A stretch of 64,000 bases of DNA from assembly GCA_963665265.2 (NCBI GenBank), contig OY762224.2, positions 2,604,001-2,668,000 on the forward strand. The letters are read 5' to 3'. Shown here one piece after another: positions 27,020-38,227 of the stretch (within the stretch, counting starts at the first letter, position 1; each line of letters starts with the position of its first letter). Made by a program: the position numbers and the translations under genes. A model generated the notes under the pieces. It did no database searches, was not told where the DNA came from, and saw only the letters and a program-made list of their open reading frames with translations. The DNA comes from CAXXHQ01 sp963665265 (GTDB lineage Bacteria; Planctomycetota; Planctomycetia; Pirellulales; Thermoguttaceae).

Positions 27020-27334
27020 GACGTATTTCCTTTGGCAATTTGCGGTGATGATTCAACGGATAGGATGGAGACCCTATTAGGATGCGGCGATGAGGCGGGA
27101 CGGACATTTGCGTCGCTGCGCAAAAATTCCGGGGCCGATTAGCTCGGAATGAATTCACAGGTGAGAACCAGGAAGAGCGTGTTGCCGCTACGCTGGAATG
27201 GACGCAAGAGAAAAGAAAAAGGTTCGCTCCGAGGTTTTGGGAGCGGTTCGAATTCGACTGATTTACCGCCTCAATTTCGGAATGCTAAGGCTTTTGGCAA
27301 GTAATGCGATCCTTTGCGGCGTTCTACATTGCGA
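27020..27334. other. Non-coding gap
   Basis: This holds the presumed promoter of the CMD-led run. A 51-codon basic ORF on the plus strand (27149-27304) is possible but lacks a good ribosome site. I see nothing else. Confidence 0.4.
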
Positions 27335-28087
27335 TTAGCCGCCGGATCGTTTTGCCCGGTAGCCCATTTTTTCGAGTTCCGCAATTAGTCGGTCCCGATG
27401 GTCGCCTTGAATTTCAATTTTGCCGTCCTTGGTCGTTCCGCCTGTGCCCAGACGCTGTTTTAGCTTGGCCGTAAGCGTCGTTAATTCAATTTCGTTCAGC
27501 GGAAGATCAGAGATAGTGGTCACTCCTTTTCCGCGTCTTCCTTTCGTCTCTCTACCGACGCGGACCGTGACGTTTTTCGACGATTCCTTCGTTGATTGAA
27601 TGACGTTTGCGTTGTTCGGATCGGGCGGCGGCGCTTTTTGCCGTTCGCCACCTCGAATTAGTCGGGCCGTTAGGTCCGTCACTTCGTGTTCGATCCGAGC
27701 GAGAGCCTCGATCGAATCGTCGATCTCCCAATGTTCAACTTTTTCCGCCCAGGCGGGAAAGCGTTCTAACAGCAAAGGGCGCTGCACGGCATGATTTACG
27801 GCAATGATGCGATCGGCTTGTTCGAGATCGTCCGCCGTAAGCTGTTCAGGAGCGACGCAAAGCCCCTCGGAGATACGCAATCGCATCGCATCCAAAACGG
27901 TTTTTGCGGCAGGCGACAATTTTACTTTTTTCATTTGCCCGTCGCCAATCGAGAGCGTCTTGGCTAAGGCCTTCCAAGGCAATCCCATTTTTCCGGCTAC
28001 GGCATTGAAAAGCGCTTCGGCGCATCGACCGGGAAGACAGTTTTCGGCGCAGAGGAAGAGAACGGCGTTCTTTTTAGGTTGCGGCAT
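27335..28087 (-). CDS. Fusion of a degenerate low-molecular-weight phosphatase domain and a SUI1/eIF1 domain
   Basis: This 250-residue protein has two domains in one frame. Residues 7-145 have the fold pattern of low-molecular-weight protein phosphatases and arsenate reductases (AVLFLC13AENCLPGR21CAEALFN, later EQADRIIAVNH and DDSIEAL). In the catalytic loop the usual CX5R is replaced: Cys13 is followed by Pro at the Arg position and the nearest Arg is 21, so ordinary catalysis is doubtful. After a linker, residues about 170-248 form a SUI1/eIF1 (YciH-like) domain: NVTVRVGRETKGRRGKGVTT through LGTGGTTKDGKIEIQGDHRDRLIAELEKMGY. SUI1 proteins are translation-initiation accessory factors. The start is ATG 28087, since the longer frame begins with TTG. 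Confidence 0.8.
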   Translation of the reverse strand: MPQPKKNAVLFLCAENCLPGRCAEALFNAVAGKMGLPWKALAKTLSIGDGQMKKVKLSPAAKTVLDAMRLRISEGLCVAPEQLTADDLEQADRIIAVNHAVQRPLLLERFPAWAEKVEHWEIDDSIEALARIEHEVTDLTARLIRGGERQKAPPPDPNNANVIQSTKESSKNVTVRVGRETKGRRGKGVTTISDLPLNEIELTTLTAKLKQRLGTGGTTKDGKIEIQGDHRDRLIAELEKMGYRAKRSGG

Positions 28088-28174
28088 TAGAAACTCGGCG
28101 TCTTTGCTGTATTGGTGCAATCCGCGACGGTAGGACGTTTTCGACAGTATCGCTCTATTGAGCTGGGGAGGCGA

Positions 28175-29203
28175 TTACAGCCCTCCGAACGCCGCCTGCA
28201 TGTAGAACGACGCGAAGCGGAAGATGAAAAAGACGATGATCGTCGCGACGGCGCCCCAGATGATCCAATTCAGCGCGACGGCGATTTGGGCCGATTCTTG
28301 CCGAGCTTGCTCGGCATAGAGACCGGCCAGATGGCTCATCGATTCGACGATTTGGCCGCTTTGCTCTCCCACGGCCAGCGTATCGGTGAACTCGCGCGGA
28401 TAGAGTTTCGTGTCGTCGAACGCTTCGGAAATCGTCGCCCCCACGTCGATGGCGTGGAAAATCTTCGGGAGTTGCGCTTCGTAGAGCGAAAGTTGCGACG
28501 CCTCGATGCCGAGTCGAAGCGCCGTCTTGACGTCGATGCTCGTATCCAAAGCGGCGCTCAATGCCCAAGCGACTCGGCTCAAGGCGATGTGTTCGAGAGC
28601 CCGACCGACGAGCGGAATTTTCAGAGCGATATATTGGACATGACGCGTCCAGATCGAACCGCGGGTTAAAAAACGAAAGAGAGCGAATCCCGCGGCCGCG
28701 CAGCAGGCGAGGAAGCAAAGGTAAATCACGACGCCTCGCTCGCCGTAGAGTCCGAACCCGACCGGTTCGAACGTGACGCCTCGGGCGTGGATGAATCCCC
28801 AGACGTAAATTAGGACGCCGATGATGAATATCGCCGCGCCTAATTCGAACAACGGCCACGTCAAAGACGAAATGAACCTCCGACGCCACTCGGCTTTGCT
28901 TTGGTAATAGTCCGAAAGCTGCATCAAGACTCGTTCAATCCGCCCGGTCCGCTCGCCGACGTCGATCATCGGGCGGAGCAGGGGAGGGAAGTAGTCGTCA
29001 CACTCGCCCAGTCCTTCGGCGATCGTATTTCCTTCATTTACATTTGCGGCGATCGTTCGCAAGTGTTTTCGCAGGCGCCCCGATGACCGCTCCGCCTCTC
29101 GGGCGAGGCATGCGCGGAGATCGATTCCCGCGTTCAGCGTCATCCCCAACCGCCGAAGCAAAAGCGACAGATTTCGACTCGATATGCGAGGTGATAGAAA
29201 CAT
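28175..29203 (-). CDS. Type II secretion/type IV pilus inner-membrane platform protein, GspF/PilC family
   Basis: This 342-residue membrane protein contains two T2SF domains. The first is LLLRRLGMTLNAGIDLRACLAREAER (about 15-120), the second ALSRVAWALSAALDTSIDVKTALRLG (about 215-330). Membrane helices lie at about 122-140, 160-182 and 318-338. The repeated GERTGRIERVLMQL and GEQSGQIVESMSHL segments are the family signature. GspF and PilC bind the assembly ATPase and pseudopilins. No other secretion genes are nearby, so this is an isolated platform gene. Confidence 0.87.
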   Translation of the reverse strand: MFLSPRISSRNLSLLLRRLGMTLNAGIDLRACLAREAERSSGRLRKHLRTIAANVNEGNTIAEGLGECDDYFPPLLRPMIDVGERTGRIERVLMQLSDYYQSKAEWRRRFISSLTWPLFELGAAIFIIGVLIYVWGFIHARGVTFEPVGFGLYGERGVVIYLCFLACCAAAGFALFRFLTRGSIWTRHVQYIALKIPLVGRALEHIALSRVAWALSAALDTSIDVKTALRLGIEASQLSLYEAQLPKIFHAIDVGATISEAFDDTKLYPREFTDTLAVGEQSGQIVESMSHLAGLYAEQARQESAQIAVALNWIIWGAVATIIVFFIFRFASFYMQAAFGGL

Positions 29204-29547
29204 AGTCCCGTTAGGCGGAGGAACGTGTTTGCGTCCGTAGGGGCACAGTCATTTGAATTAGCAGCGTCAGTTAGCGTTGCCGACTCTCGATTTCTTAGCA
29301 TACCCCGACGCGGGGTTGGCTGAAACGGTCGTTTTGGGAAAAATTATTGTGAATATTTTCAAAAATCTATTCGTTTTGCGACGTCCTTGATTGGCGAAAA
29401 ACGTCGGAAATGCGAGAAATACCGCGGAAAAACGTCGGCTTGACCGTTTTTGCGGTAAGACCTATAATCTGCGAGCCACTGGAATTAGCGGCATTGGCAA
29501 ACGGAGTTGCCTGGGTGCGGAACCACGCGAAACGGAATTCGCCACAG
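29204..29547. other. Divergent promoter region between gspF-like gene and dnaG
   Basis: An AT-rich stretch around 29335-29375 may hold promoters. No additional gene is supported. The dnaG frame continues upstream to 29410 but that extension does not resemble a primase N-terminus. Confidence 0.4.
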
Positions 29548-31470
29548 ATGGTCACACGGGAGATTACGGTGTCCGACGGTTTATCGTTCGACGCCAAAGA
29601 ACGAGTCAAGCAGGCGATCGACATTGTCGATCTGGTCGGCGGCTATATCTCCTTGCGCCGTCAAGGTCGTAATTTCGTGGGCCTCTGCCCCTGGCACGAC
29701 GACAGTCGGCCCTCTCTGCAAGTCAATCCCGAGCGTCAATCGTTCAAATGCTGGGTTTGCGACGTCGGCGGCGACGTTTTCTCCTTCGTCATGAAGATGG
29801 AAAGCGTCGATTTCCGCGAAGCGCTGCAAATGCTCGCCGAGCGTGCCGGAATCGAAATCCAACCGGAACGCAAAATCGTCGGCCCCCAAGGCTCGTTCGA
29901 CAAACGCACGCTTTATAAAGCGATGCAATGGGCCGAGCGGCAATATCATCATTGTTTATTACATTCGCCGGACGCCGAGCCGGCTCGAAAATACGTCGCC
30001 GAGCGAGGAATTTCTCCGGAAAGCGTGGAAAAATTCCAGCTCGGGTTTTCGCCGCTCGACCGCGATTGGCTCGTTAAGCAACTGCGTCAGTCGGCGAATG
30101 ACGCCGACGGGCATCGCGCGAAAATCCTCGAAGCGGTCGGGATACTGATCCCGTCGTCGATGGAATACTCCGGTTTTTTCGACCGGTTTCGCGGAAGGTT
30201 GCTCTTCACGATTCACGATTCGCAAGGCCGATCGGTTGGCGTCGGCGGCCGATTGCTTCCTGAAATCGACGTCAACAGCCAAGCAAAATACGTTAACTCG
30301 CCGGAAACGCCGCTCTTTTCCAAGAGTAAATTGCTTTACGGTTTGGATCTGGCGAGCGCGGCCATTCGCAAAAGTAAGTGCGCGTTGGTCATGGAAGGCT
30401 ATACCGACGTAATCGTCGCGCACCAATATGGTTTTCAAAACGCCGTCGCGGTTTTGGGGACGGCGTTAGGCGCCGAGCATATCCGCATTTTGAAGCGATA
30501 TTGCGACCGAGTGATTCTGGCGCTCGACGGCGACGCGGCCGGCCAACGCCGAACGGCCGAAGTGCTGGAACTGTTCGTGGCCGAACAAGTCGACATGCGG
30601 GTGCTCACGCTTCCCGACGACTTGGATCCGTGCGATTTCCTGCATCAGCGAGGGCCGGAAGCCTTCGCCGCGATGCTCGAATCGAACACGGTCGATGCGC
30701 TCGATTTCGCGTTTAACGTGTTTACGAGCGGAATCGACGTTGATCGCGACGTGAACGCCGCCAGTCAAGCTTTGGACAAGTTAATCGGCGTCGTCTCGAA
30801 GGCCCCGCGGCTTCGGCCGGGCGTTTCGAGCGTGGACGTCTTCCGCGAAGAGAAAATTTTGCAGCGTATGGCCGCGTGGTTTCGCGTGGACGAACGCGAA
30901 GTGCGTCGCCGCTTGACCGATTTGCGTCGCAAGTTGGCGACCCGCCGGGAACCCTACGCCGATCGCGAGCGGAGCGAAGCCGAACCGCAAAAAACGGCGG
31001 TCAAAGCTCCGGCGCTTAACGACATCGAACCGTATCAGCGCGGGCTTTGGGAGTTGCTTCTGCAGTATCCCGACGGTTTCGCCCGCGCAAAAGAAGCGAT
31101 ACGCCTCGAATGGTTGACGGTCGATGCGTGTCGCGATTTATTCGTGAACAGTTTGCGGCTGATCGAGCAAGGCGTTTCGCCTTCGTTCGAGCGGCTGATA
31201 CTTGAATATGACGAGCCGACGATGAAAAGTCTGCTTGTCGCCTTGGACGAGTCCGGGCAAGCCAAAGGGGTCGGCGAATGCCAGCCCGAGGCTTTGCTTG
31301 AGGAACTAATCAAGACTTTTGAACGAAAGGAACAGGAACGGCGACGCCCGAGTCAAATTGCGGCGTTGCGAGAGAGCGGAGACGACGCCGCGCGACAAGC
31401 GGCGTTACTGGAAAGCATTCTCCGCCAAGAGCGCGACCGACAAGGTATTTCCGAGCCCACGGACGGGTAA
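29548..31470 (+). CDS. dnaG: DNA primase DnaG
   Basis: DnaG lays down RNA primers for replication. From ATG 29548 the protein is 640 residues. The CHC2 zinc finger has C47, H50, C68 and C71 (FVGLCPWHDD and FKCWVCDVGGDVFSF). The TOPRIM core follows with VMEGYTDVIVAHQ and ALDGDAAGQRR. The C-terminal helicase-binding region is at about 490-640. A GTG at 29569 is another possible start. The order dnaG-rpoD downstream is the conserved macromolecular-synthesis operon, here without rpsU. Confidence 0.93.
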   Translation: MVTREITVSDGLSFDAKERVKQAIDIVDLVGGYISLRRQGRNFVGLCPWHDDSRPSLQVNPERQSFKCWVCDVGGDVFSFVMKMESVDFREALQMLAERAGIEIQPERKIVGPQGSFDKRTLYKAMQWAERQYHHCLLHSPDAEPARKYVAERGISPESVEKFQLGFSPLDRDWLVKQLRQSANDADGHRAKILEAVGILIPSSMEYSGFFDRFRGRLLFTIHDSQGRSVGVGGRLLPEIDVNSQAKYVNSPETPLFSKSKLLYGLDLASAAIRKSKCALVMEGYTDVIVAHQYGFQNAVAVLGTALGAEHIRILKRYCDRVILALDGDAAGQRRTAEVLELFVAEQVDMRVLTLPDDLDPCDFLHQRGPEAFAAMLESNTVDALDFAFNVFTSGIDVDRDVNAASQALDKLIGVVSKAPRLRPGVSSVDVFREEKILQRMAAWFRVDEREVRRRLTDLRRKLATRREPYADRERSEAEPQKTAVKAPALNDIEPYQRGLWELLLQYPDGFARAKEAIRLEWLTVDACRDLFVNSLRLIEQGVSPSFERLILEYDEPTMKSLLVALDESGQAKGVGECQPEALLEELIKTFERKEQERRRPSQIAALRESGDDAARQAALLESILRQERDRQGISEPTDG

Positions 31471-31775
31471 GGCCTTGCACGGCGTGCGCTCGAATCGCTC
31501 CCGCGCGGTTCGAGTAGTGCGAGATACGATCGGATGAAATGAAAAACGCGGAAGTCGAGTTATCCGCGCCGAATTCAAGGACGAATAAAACAATCGCGCG
31601 ATCACCTCCATGAGAGCCGCTTTCCCGTAAGCGCTCTCGAATCGCGCAAAACAGCGGCGGTTGCCGCGGTCCTCACGCATCGGCCCTCGAACGCTTTTTC
31701 TTTTCCGTCGAACGCCTCTCGCTGAAGTCCTTTGTCACCCAGCGCGTCGCATGGACGCGAGAGGAGCTGTTCGAC
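31471..31775. other. Gap between dnaG and rpoD
   Basis: This is a non-coding stretch that likely contains an rpoD promoter. A strong ribosome site (GAGGAG) lies about 9 nt before the rpoD start. No RNA gene is recognisable. Confidence 0.4.
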
Positions 31776-33440
<1,665 letters not shown>

Positions 33441-33463
33441 CGCCTACCGTCAGGCAATTCAAA

Positions 33464-33495
33464 GGCCGTCGGTCTTCGGACCGGCGGCTTTTTTT
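33464..33495 (+). terminator. Intrinsic terminator after rpoD
   Basis: GCCGTCGGTC pairs with GACCGGCGGC across a TTCG tetraloop, followed by a run of seven T. This is a textbook Rho-independent terminator. Confidence 0.9.
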
Positions 33496-33611
33496 ATTCC
33501 CCGCGCCGAAATATAATTGAATTTATCGCAAATGAACTAATTATTCGTTGCGGAGCTTGGCCTAACATAGGCATTCGCCTGCGACGAGTGAAAAACCTTG
33601 AGAGCAGATTA

Positions 33612-34361
33612 ATGGACACGCCCACGCTTAGCGTTGAAATACTTCGAACCTTGCACCGCATCCATCATCAGTTGGGCGATTTGCAGCATCGGCTCGATCG
33701 CGGCCCGAAGCAGATCGCCGCCGCCGAGGCCAACGTGACCAACCGCCAAGGGATCGTCGAACAAGCGAAGGCCGAGGAAAAAGCGTTTCGCGTGACTCTC
33801 GATCAGATGCAACTCAATTTGAAGTCGGCCGAAGCGAAAATAAAAGACCTGGACGTGAAACGCAACCAGGCGCAGAGCAACAAAGAGTATCAACTCTTGG
33901 CCGAACAAATTCAGGCCGCGGAGATGGCTAACAGCGTGCTTGCCGACGAAATTCTTGAAGCATTCGACAAAGCGGAGCAATTGAAGAAAGACGTCGCGCT
34001 GACGGAGACCGAGTTATCCGCCGCCAAGCAACGTTTAAGCGAAGTTCAGGCCGAAGTGGCCAAAGCGCAGCCGGGATTGCAGGCCGAGGCCGACAGGTTG
34101 CAAAAAGAACTGAACGATTCCGAAGCGACTCTTCCGGAGGAAATTCGCGATCCGTATTGCCGCTTAGTGCGTCAACGGGGCGAGGACGGCTTGGCCGTCG
34201 TAGAGAATCAAAGTTGCGGGGGATGCTTCACGCAAGTTCCCTTGAACGTTTGCAACCAAATCATGCTCAACCAGCCGGTTTTCTGTAAAAGCTGCGGCCG
34301 GATGCTCTACCTGCCTGAAAACGCGATGCCGCTGCGCCGCGGTCCGTCACTCGATGAATAA
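33612..34361 (+). CDS. C4-type zinc-ribbon coiled-coil protein (PF02591)
   Basis: This 249-residue protein has a long antiparallel coiled coil from about residue 15 to 170 (RIHHQLGDLQHRLDRG onward, rich in Glu, Lys and Ala). It ends in a C-terminal zinc ribbon whose cysteines are in SCGGCFTQVP and FCKSCGRMLYLP. The family (PF02591) is widespread; its cellular role is poorly defined, with proposals in RNA or tRNA-related functions. ATG 33612 is preferred over GTG 33588, which would only add eight unlike residues. It is transcribed independently after the rpoD terminator. Confidence 0.82.
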   Translation: MDTPTLSVEILRTLHRIHHQLGDLQHRLDRGPKQIAAAEANVTNRQGIVEQAKAEEKAFRVTLDQMQLNLKSAEAKIKDLDVKRNQAQSNKEYQLLAEQIQAAEMANSVLADEILEAFDKAEQLKKDVALTETELSAAKQRLSEVQAEVAKAQPGLQAEADRLQKELNDSEATLPEEIRDPYCRLVRQRGEDGLAVVENQSCGGCFTQVPLNVCNQIMLNQPVFCKSCGRMLYLPENAMPLRRGPSLDE

Positions 34362-34403
34362 TTTGCCGCTTGTTGCAGACGTCTGATTGCCGCCAGCTCG
34401 ATT

Positions 34404-34712
34404 TCACGGCGGATCGTATCCGCCGGGATTTCCGGGGTGGCAGCGGCAAATACGGCAAACCCCTTTCCAGGCGCCGCGGAGCGGGCCGTATTTCTTCACC
34501 GCTTCGATAAAATAGACGCTGCAACTCGGATGAAAACGGCAGCGCCGTCCGAGCATCGGGCTGATCGTATAGCGATAAACTTGCACGACGGCGATCATCG
34601 CCCAGGAAACGGCGAGAGCGACGTAGTATATCGCGCGGCGCAAGAGCCCCGTCGGAGCCTTCTCCTGGGCCGCATTCGTCGTTTCAGGTTGATCGTTTTC
34701 CGGCTTGCACAT
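34404..34712 (-). CDS. yidD: Membrane protein insertion efficiency factor YidD
   Basis: This is a 102-residue protein with the YidD signature: IAVVQVYRYTISPMLGRRCRFHPSCSVYFIEAVKKYGPLRGAWKGVCRICRCHPGNPGGYDPP. YidD assists YidC-mediated insertion of inner-membrane proteins and is held at the membrane by an N-terminal amphipathic helix. The start is at ATG 34712. The longer frame upstream contributes unlikely residues. The usual neighbours rnpA, rpmH and yidC are absent. Confidence 0.93.
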   Translation of the reverse strand: MCKPENDQPETTNAAQEKAPTGLLRRAIYYVALAVSWAMIAVVQVYRYTISPMLGRRCRFHPSCSVYFIEAVKKYGPLRGAWKGVCRICRCHPGNPGGYDPP

Positions 34713-34845
34713 TCTTCGATTATACCTTGCTCGCCGCGATAATTGGATATGAGTCGCAAGACGCGGCGGCAAGGAAATAAGAAGGCCGCGCGACGGGCGA
34801 ACCCGTCATGCGGCCCTACTGAAACACTATATTGCGTTTATCACG

Positions 34846-36252
34846 TCATAGACATCTCATAAACGCCGTTAGGTCTTGTTTCTCTTGATCCGATAGAGCG
34901 GTTCCCAAAACGAGGTTGAAGAATTCGACGGTATCTTCCAAGGTCAACAAGCGGCCGTCGTGTAGATAGGGCGGCGATTCCATGATTCCTCGCAGAGGGA
35001 AAGTCTTGATCGGTCCGTCGGACGAGGCCGTGCGCCCGCCGATCGTGACCGGCTTAAAGAAGCGTTCCGTTTGCAAGTTGTGCATTAAATTGTCGGTGTA
35101 ATACGGCCCCGGATGGCAGACCGAGCATTGGCCTTTGCCGTTGAAAACCGCTTGTCCTCGCAACTCCGCTTCGGTCGCTTTCTTCGGATCAAGCTGACCG
35201 AGCACGTTTAATTTCGGCGCCGGCGGGAAGTTTAGCAACGCTTCGAACTCGGCCATGAAATGCACTTGACTGCCGCGTTCGAGAATGTTGACTCCTTTTT
35301 TCGTTGCGATGACCGGATCGCCGTCGAAATAGGCCGCTCGTTGCTCAAACTCGGTGAAGTCTTCGACGCTCTTCAAAGCTCGCTGCGAGCCGAACAGGCG
35401 TTGAATATTTACGCCCCGTAACGGCGGAGTGTCCAGCCGATGCCGGAATTCTTGCGGCCGGATATCGCCAACTAAATGCGTTGAGCCGTTCGTATGTCCG
35501 TTCACATGGCAATCGAAGCAAGTCACGCCTTGGCTCGGCTTCGTCGAACGGCGATCTTCCGTCGCATTGAATTGCTGTTGGGGGAACGGGGTTACGAGAA
35601 GTCGCAAGCCTTCCAGTTGCTTCGGATTCAATATTCCGTTGAACAAGGCGTAATAATTCGCCAACGTCACGACCTGTCCTTGCGAAACGTCGCCTAGATC
35701 GGTCCGCGTCGTCAAAAATATGGCCGGAGGATATTCCGGCATGAAATGCGTCGGTAAATCAAAATCAAGATCGAACCGCGTCAAATCCCGATCGTCCTGC
35801 TTCTTGATTTGGTCGATATGATACTTCGGAAACAGCATTCCGCCTTCGGGGTGATTGGGGTGGGGCAACGGCAGAAAGCCGGCGGGCCAAACACCTTTTT
35901 CGCGAATCTGATCCGGCGTCATCGCGGCCAATTCCTGCCAGATTTTAACCTCTTTCGGCAGCTTGACGCGGACCCCTTCTTGAATCGCTTTGCCCCGAGT
36001 CATTTTCACGTCCTTCGCCGGCTTGTCGGCCAAGTCGTAGCGATCGCCAAGCAACTTTTGCTGAGCCTCCTCGATTTTTGGTTTCGCAGCCTCCATCCGT
36101 TTCATGATGTCGGCAAAATCTTCGGTAATTGTGACCGACGCATAGCTTGTGGCTCGTTTTTCCGCCCCGTTCGATTGGAACGGAAAGAACGCCGTCGCTC
36201 CGACGAGAATCACGCAGACAATCACGAACAAGTAAACGCTTTTACGTGTCAT
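34846..36252 (-). CDS. Secreted di-heme cytochrome c peroxidase-like protein
   Basis: This 468-residue exported protein has an N-terminal signal helix (MTRKSVYLFVIVCVILVGATAFF). Two c-type heme sites are present, VTCFDCHVNGH near residue 250 and QCSVCHPGPYYTDN near residue 380. The C-terminus (PPYLHDGRLLTLEDTVEFFNLVLG) is typical of the CcP/MauG superfamily. Classic CcP enzymes reduce hydrogen peroxide to water in the periplasm. The long spacing between heme motifs and large N-terminal region fit the planctomycete CcP-like group, often of unknown substrate. It is divergent from the DUF1570 gene. Confidence 0.85.
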   Translation of the reverse strand: MTRKSVYLFVIVCVILVGATAFFPFQSNGAEKRATSYASVTITEDFADIMKRMEAAKPKIEEAQQKLLGDRYDLADKPAKDVKMTRGKAIQEGVRVKLPKEVKIWQELAAMTPDQIREKGVWPAGFLPLPHPNHPEGGMLFPKYHIDQIKKQDDRDLTRFDLDFDLPTHFMPEYPPAIFLTTRTDLGDVSQGQVVTLANYYALFNGILNPKQLEGLRLLVTPFPQQQFNATEDRRSTKPSQGVTCFDCHVNGHTNGSTHLVGDIRPQEFRHRLDTPPLRGVNIQRLFGSQRALKSVEDFTEFEQRAAYFDGDPVIATKKGVNILERGSQVHFMAEFEALLNFPPAPKLNVLGQLDPKKATEAELRGQAVFNGKGQCSVCHPGPYYTDNLMHNLQTERFFKPVTIGGRTASSDGPIKTFPLRGIMESPPYLHDGRLLTLEDTVEFFNLVLGTALSDQEKQDLTAFMRCL

Positions 36253-36732
36253 ACTCGGTCTCCTTCGGTAATTGAAGAGCTTTGCGCATTAAATGAATCG
36301 TTCCACGATAAACGCGCCTTGGGCGGTGAAAAATCGAGTGCGAAACAAAGAGGCGTCGCGAGAAGATATCGAACGTCAATCTATAAAAAGAGCGTAGGCG
36401 TCGTCGGGCGATAAGAAAGGAAACGCCGGAGATGCAAAAGCCGAAACGACGAATTGCGCTTTCACTGTAGCAAGTAATCAGAAAAACGGAAGAAGGGCGG
36501 ATGGATATTGCTCAATAAAGAAAGTCCTCGCCGCCTTTTCTCGGGGGGCATAATCGGCAATCTGGAAAGATACGCAATGGAATCTCCCTAATAGAGTTGG
36601 GTATCCTGCCATTTTCCTCGGAGACTGCATATTTGAGCCTTAGTTCGGCGGGAATGCGCAGTATGCTTGTTTTGGCGCTCTTTGGCCGACGCGCCCATGA
36701 GGAAATTCGTTTCCAGCGAAAGCGGGTAAGGC
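36253..36732. other. Divergent intergenic region
   Basis: This holds the promoters of the cytochrome and the DUF1570 gene. Several short frames are open but none has supporting features. No RNA gene is apparent. Confidence 0.4.
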
Positions 36733-37827
36733 ATGACTTTTTTGCGAACAGATATTCGACTCGCCGTCACTTTTGCGTTCGCTCTATCTCTATCCACGGC
36801 ATTTTCGGAAGCTTCGCATGCCGATGAGCCGATGATTGAGTTGACCCTAGGCTCGCAGCGAGTTGAAGGTTCGCCGGTCGAATGGAACGCCTCGGTCGTC
36901 CATCTAATGGGACGCGACGGACGACTCTGGGAATTTGCGCCGGACGCCGCCGCGAATTTCAAAAAGACATCCTCCTCATTTCGACCGTATTCCGTTTCGG
37001 AATTACGAGCCGCATTGCTTCGCGAACTTGGCGAGCAATACGATGTGAGCGGAACCGGGCATTATGTGATCGCTCATCCCAAAGGCCAACGCGATCGCTG
37101 GGCCGAACGTTTTGAAGACCTCTATAAAAACTTTTGGCGCTATGTTTCCGTTCGCGGATTCAAACCGGTCGAGCCCGAGTTTCCCCTTATCGGCGTCGTC
37201 TGCGTAAACCGAGAAGATTTTCAACGAGTCGCCGCCGCTCAAGGCATGAAGCGGACCGGCGGCATTCTCGGCTTCTACGACATGCTTACGAATCGTATTT
37301 TGCTTTATGATATGGACTCGAAAGGGGCCGTCGATTGGCGGGAAAAGGCCGACGTTCTCATTCACGAGGCGACGCATCAAACCGCCTTTAACGTCGGCGT
37401 CCACAATCGCTACGCAAAGCCGCCGGTATGGGTCGCCGAGGGATTGGCCACCTCATTCGAAGCCCGAGGCGTATACGACGCGCATGGTTTTCCAAATCTC
37501 TCGGATCGAGTGAATCGCGGCCGTTACGACGATTTTCGAATGATCGTCCCCAATCACAAGCCGGAAATTATTCAGGCCCTTGTCGCTTCCGACGACGTGT
37601 TTCGGAAAGCGCCTCCTGTGGCCTATGCGGAAGCCTGGGCGCTTACGTTCTATCTGATGGAGAAATACCCGAAGAAGTACGCTGCGTATTTGGCGAAAAC
37701 GGCTCAACGAGAATCTTTTTCGACGTACGCGGCGAAAGAGCGCTTGGCCGATTTTACGACCGTTTTCGGCGACGATTGGAAGATGCTTGAAGCTCAGATG
37801 CTTCGTTTTTACGCAACGATGAAATAA
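36733..37827 (+). CDS. Secreted DUF1570 metallopeptidase-like protein
   Basis: This is a 364-residue protein with a signal peptide ending near FSEASHA. It has the DUF1570 organisation: a helical middle and a peptidase MA-type motif HEATHQTAFN in which HEXXH is intact, then WVAEGLATSFEARG with the downstream Glu of a gluzincin. The family is common in planctomycetes and presumed to be an extracytoplasmic protease, although activity has not been shown to my knowledge. It stands alone. Confidence 0.82.
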   Translation: MTFLRTDIRLAVTFAFALSLSTAFSEASHADEPMIELTLGSQRVEGSPVEWNASVVHLMGRDGRLWEFAPDAAANFKKTSSSFRPYSVSELRAALLRELGEQYDVSGTGHYVIAHPKGQRDRWAERFEDLYKNFWRYVSVRGFKPVEPEFPLIGVVCVNREDFQRVAAAQGMKRTGGILGFYDMLTNRILLYDMDSKGAVDWREKADVLIHEATHQTAFNVGVHNRYAKPPVWVAEGLATSFEARGVYDAHGFPNLSDRVNRGRYDDFRMIVPNHKPEIIQALVASDDVFRKAPPVAYAEAWALTFYLMEKYPKKYAAYLAKTAQRESFSTYAAKERLADFTTVFGDDWKMLEAQMLRFYATMK

Positions 37828-37835
37828 AAAGCAAA

Positions 37836-38042
37836 CTACCGTTGAGGCTTGTTCTTTTGCCGAAGCTTTTCATCCCAATAGGAGAATTGGGGATCGCCCG
37901 ATCGAAACGTGAATACGGCGTCCGGAAGTTGTCGGCCTTGACGATCAAAGGAGTGAACCCGCACTAACACCGCCCCGTCAGGACGGCGTTCAATATCAAA
38001 GGATTCCGGCTCCATCGTATTCTGTTCCGTTGTCGTCATCAC
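37836..38042 (-). CDS. Small hypothetical protein
   Basis: This 68-residue acidic-to-basic protein ends in the basic tail DEKLRQKNKPQR. The body is beta-rich: FDIERRPDGAVLVRVHSFDRQGRQLPDAVFTFRSG. I do not recognise the family. Codon usage resembles that of neighbours and it fits neatly between convergent and divergent genes, so I think it is real. Confidence 0.6.
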   Translation of the reverse strand: MMTTTEQNTMEPESFDIERRPDGAVLVRVHSFDRQGRQLPDAVFTFRSGDPQFSYWDEKLRQKNKPQR

Positions 38043-38227
38043 ATTTGATCCTTACGGGCCAAGTTGATTATCGAGTGGATCGCTCGTCTTTTGACGCAAA
38101 ACATCCGCCTGCCGCGAAAATTATTCGGCTGCGTATGCAATCCAAACAATTCTAGTTCGCTTTATGCGATTTGGCTGAGCGCAACGGCTTCTTGAAAGCC
38201 GTCAAGTTCGGCGGCGAGTGCGTCAAC

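Noticed and set aside
27149..27304. 51-codon basic ORF on the plus strand
   Set aside because: No ribosome site and no recognised similarity. The composition fits chance.
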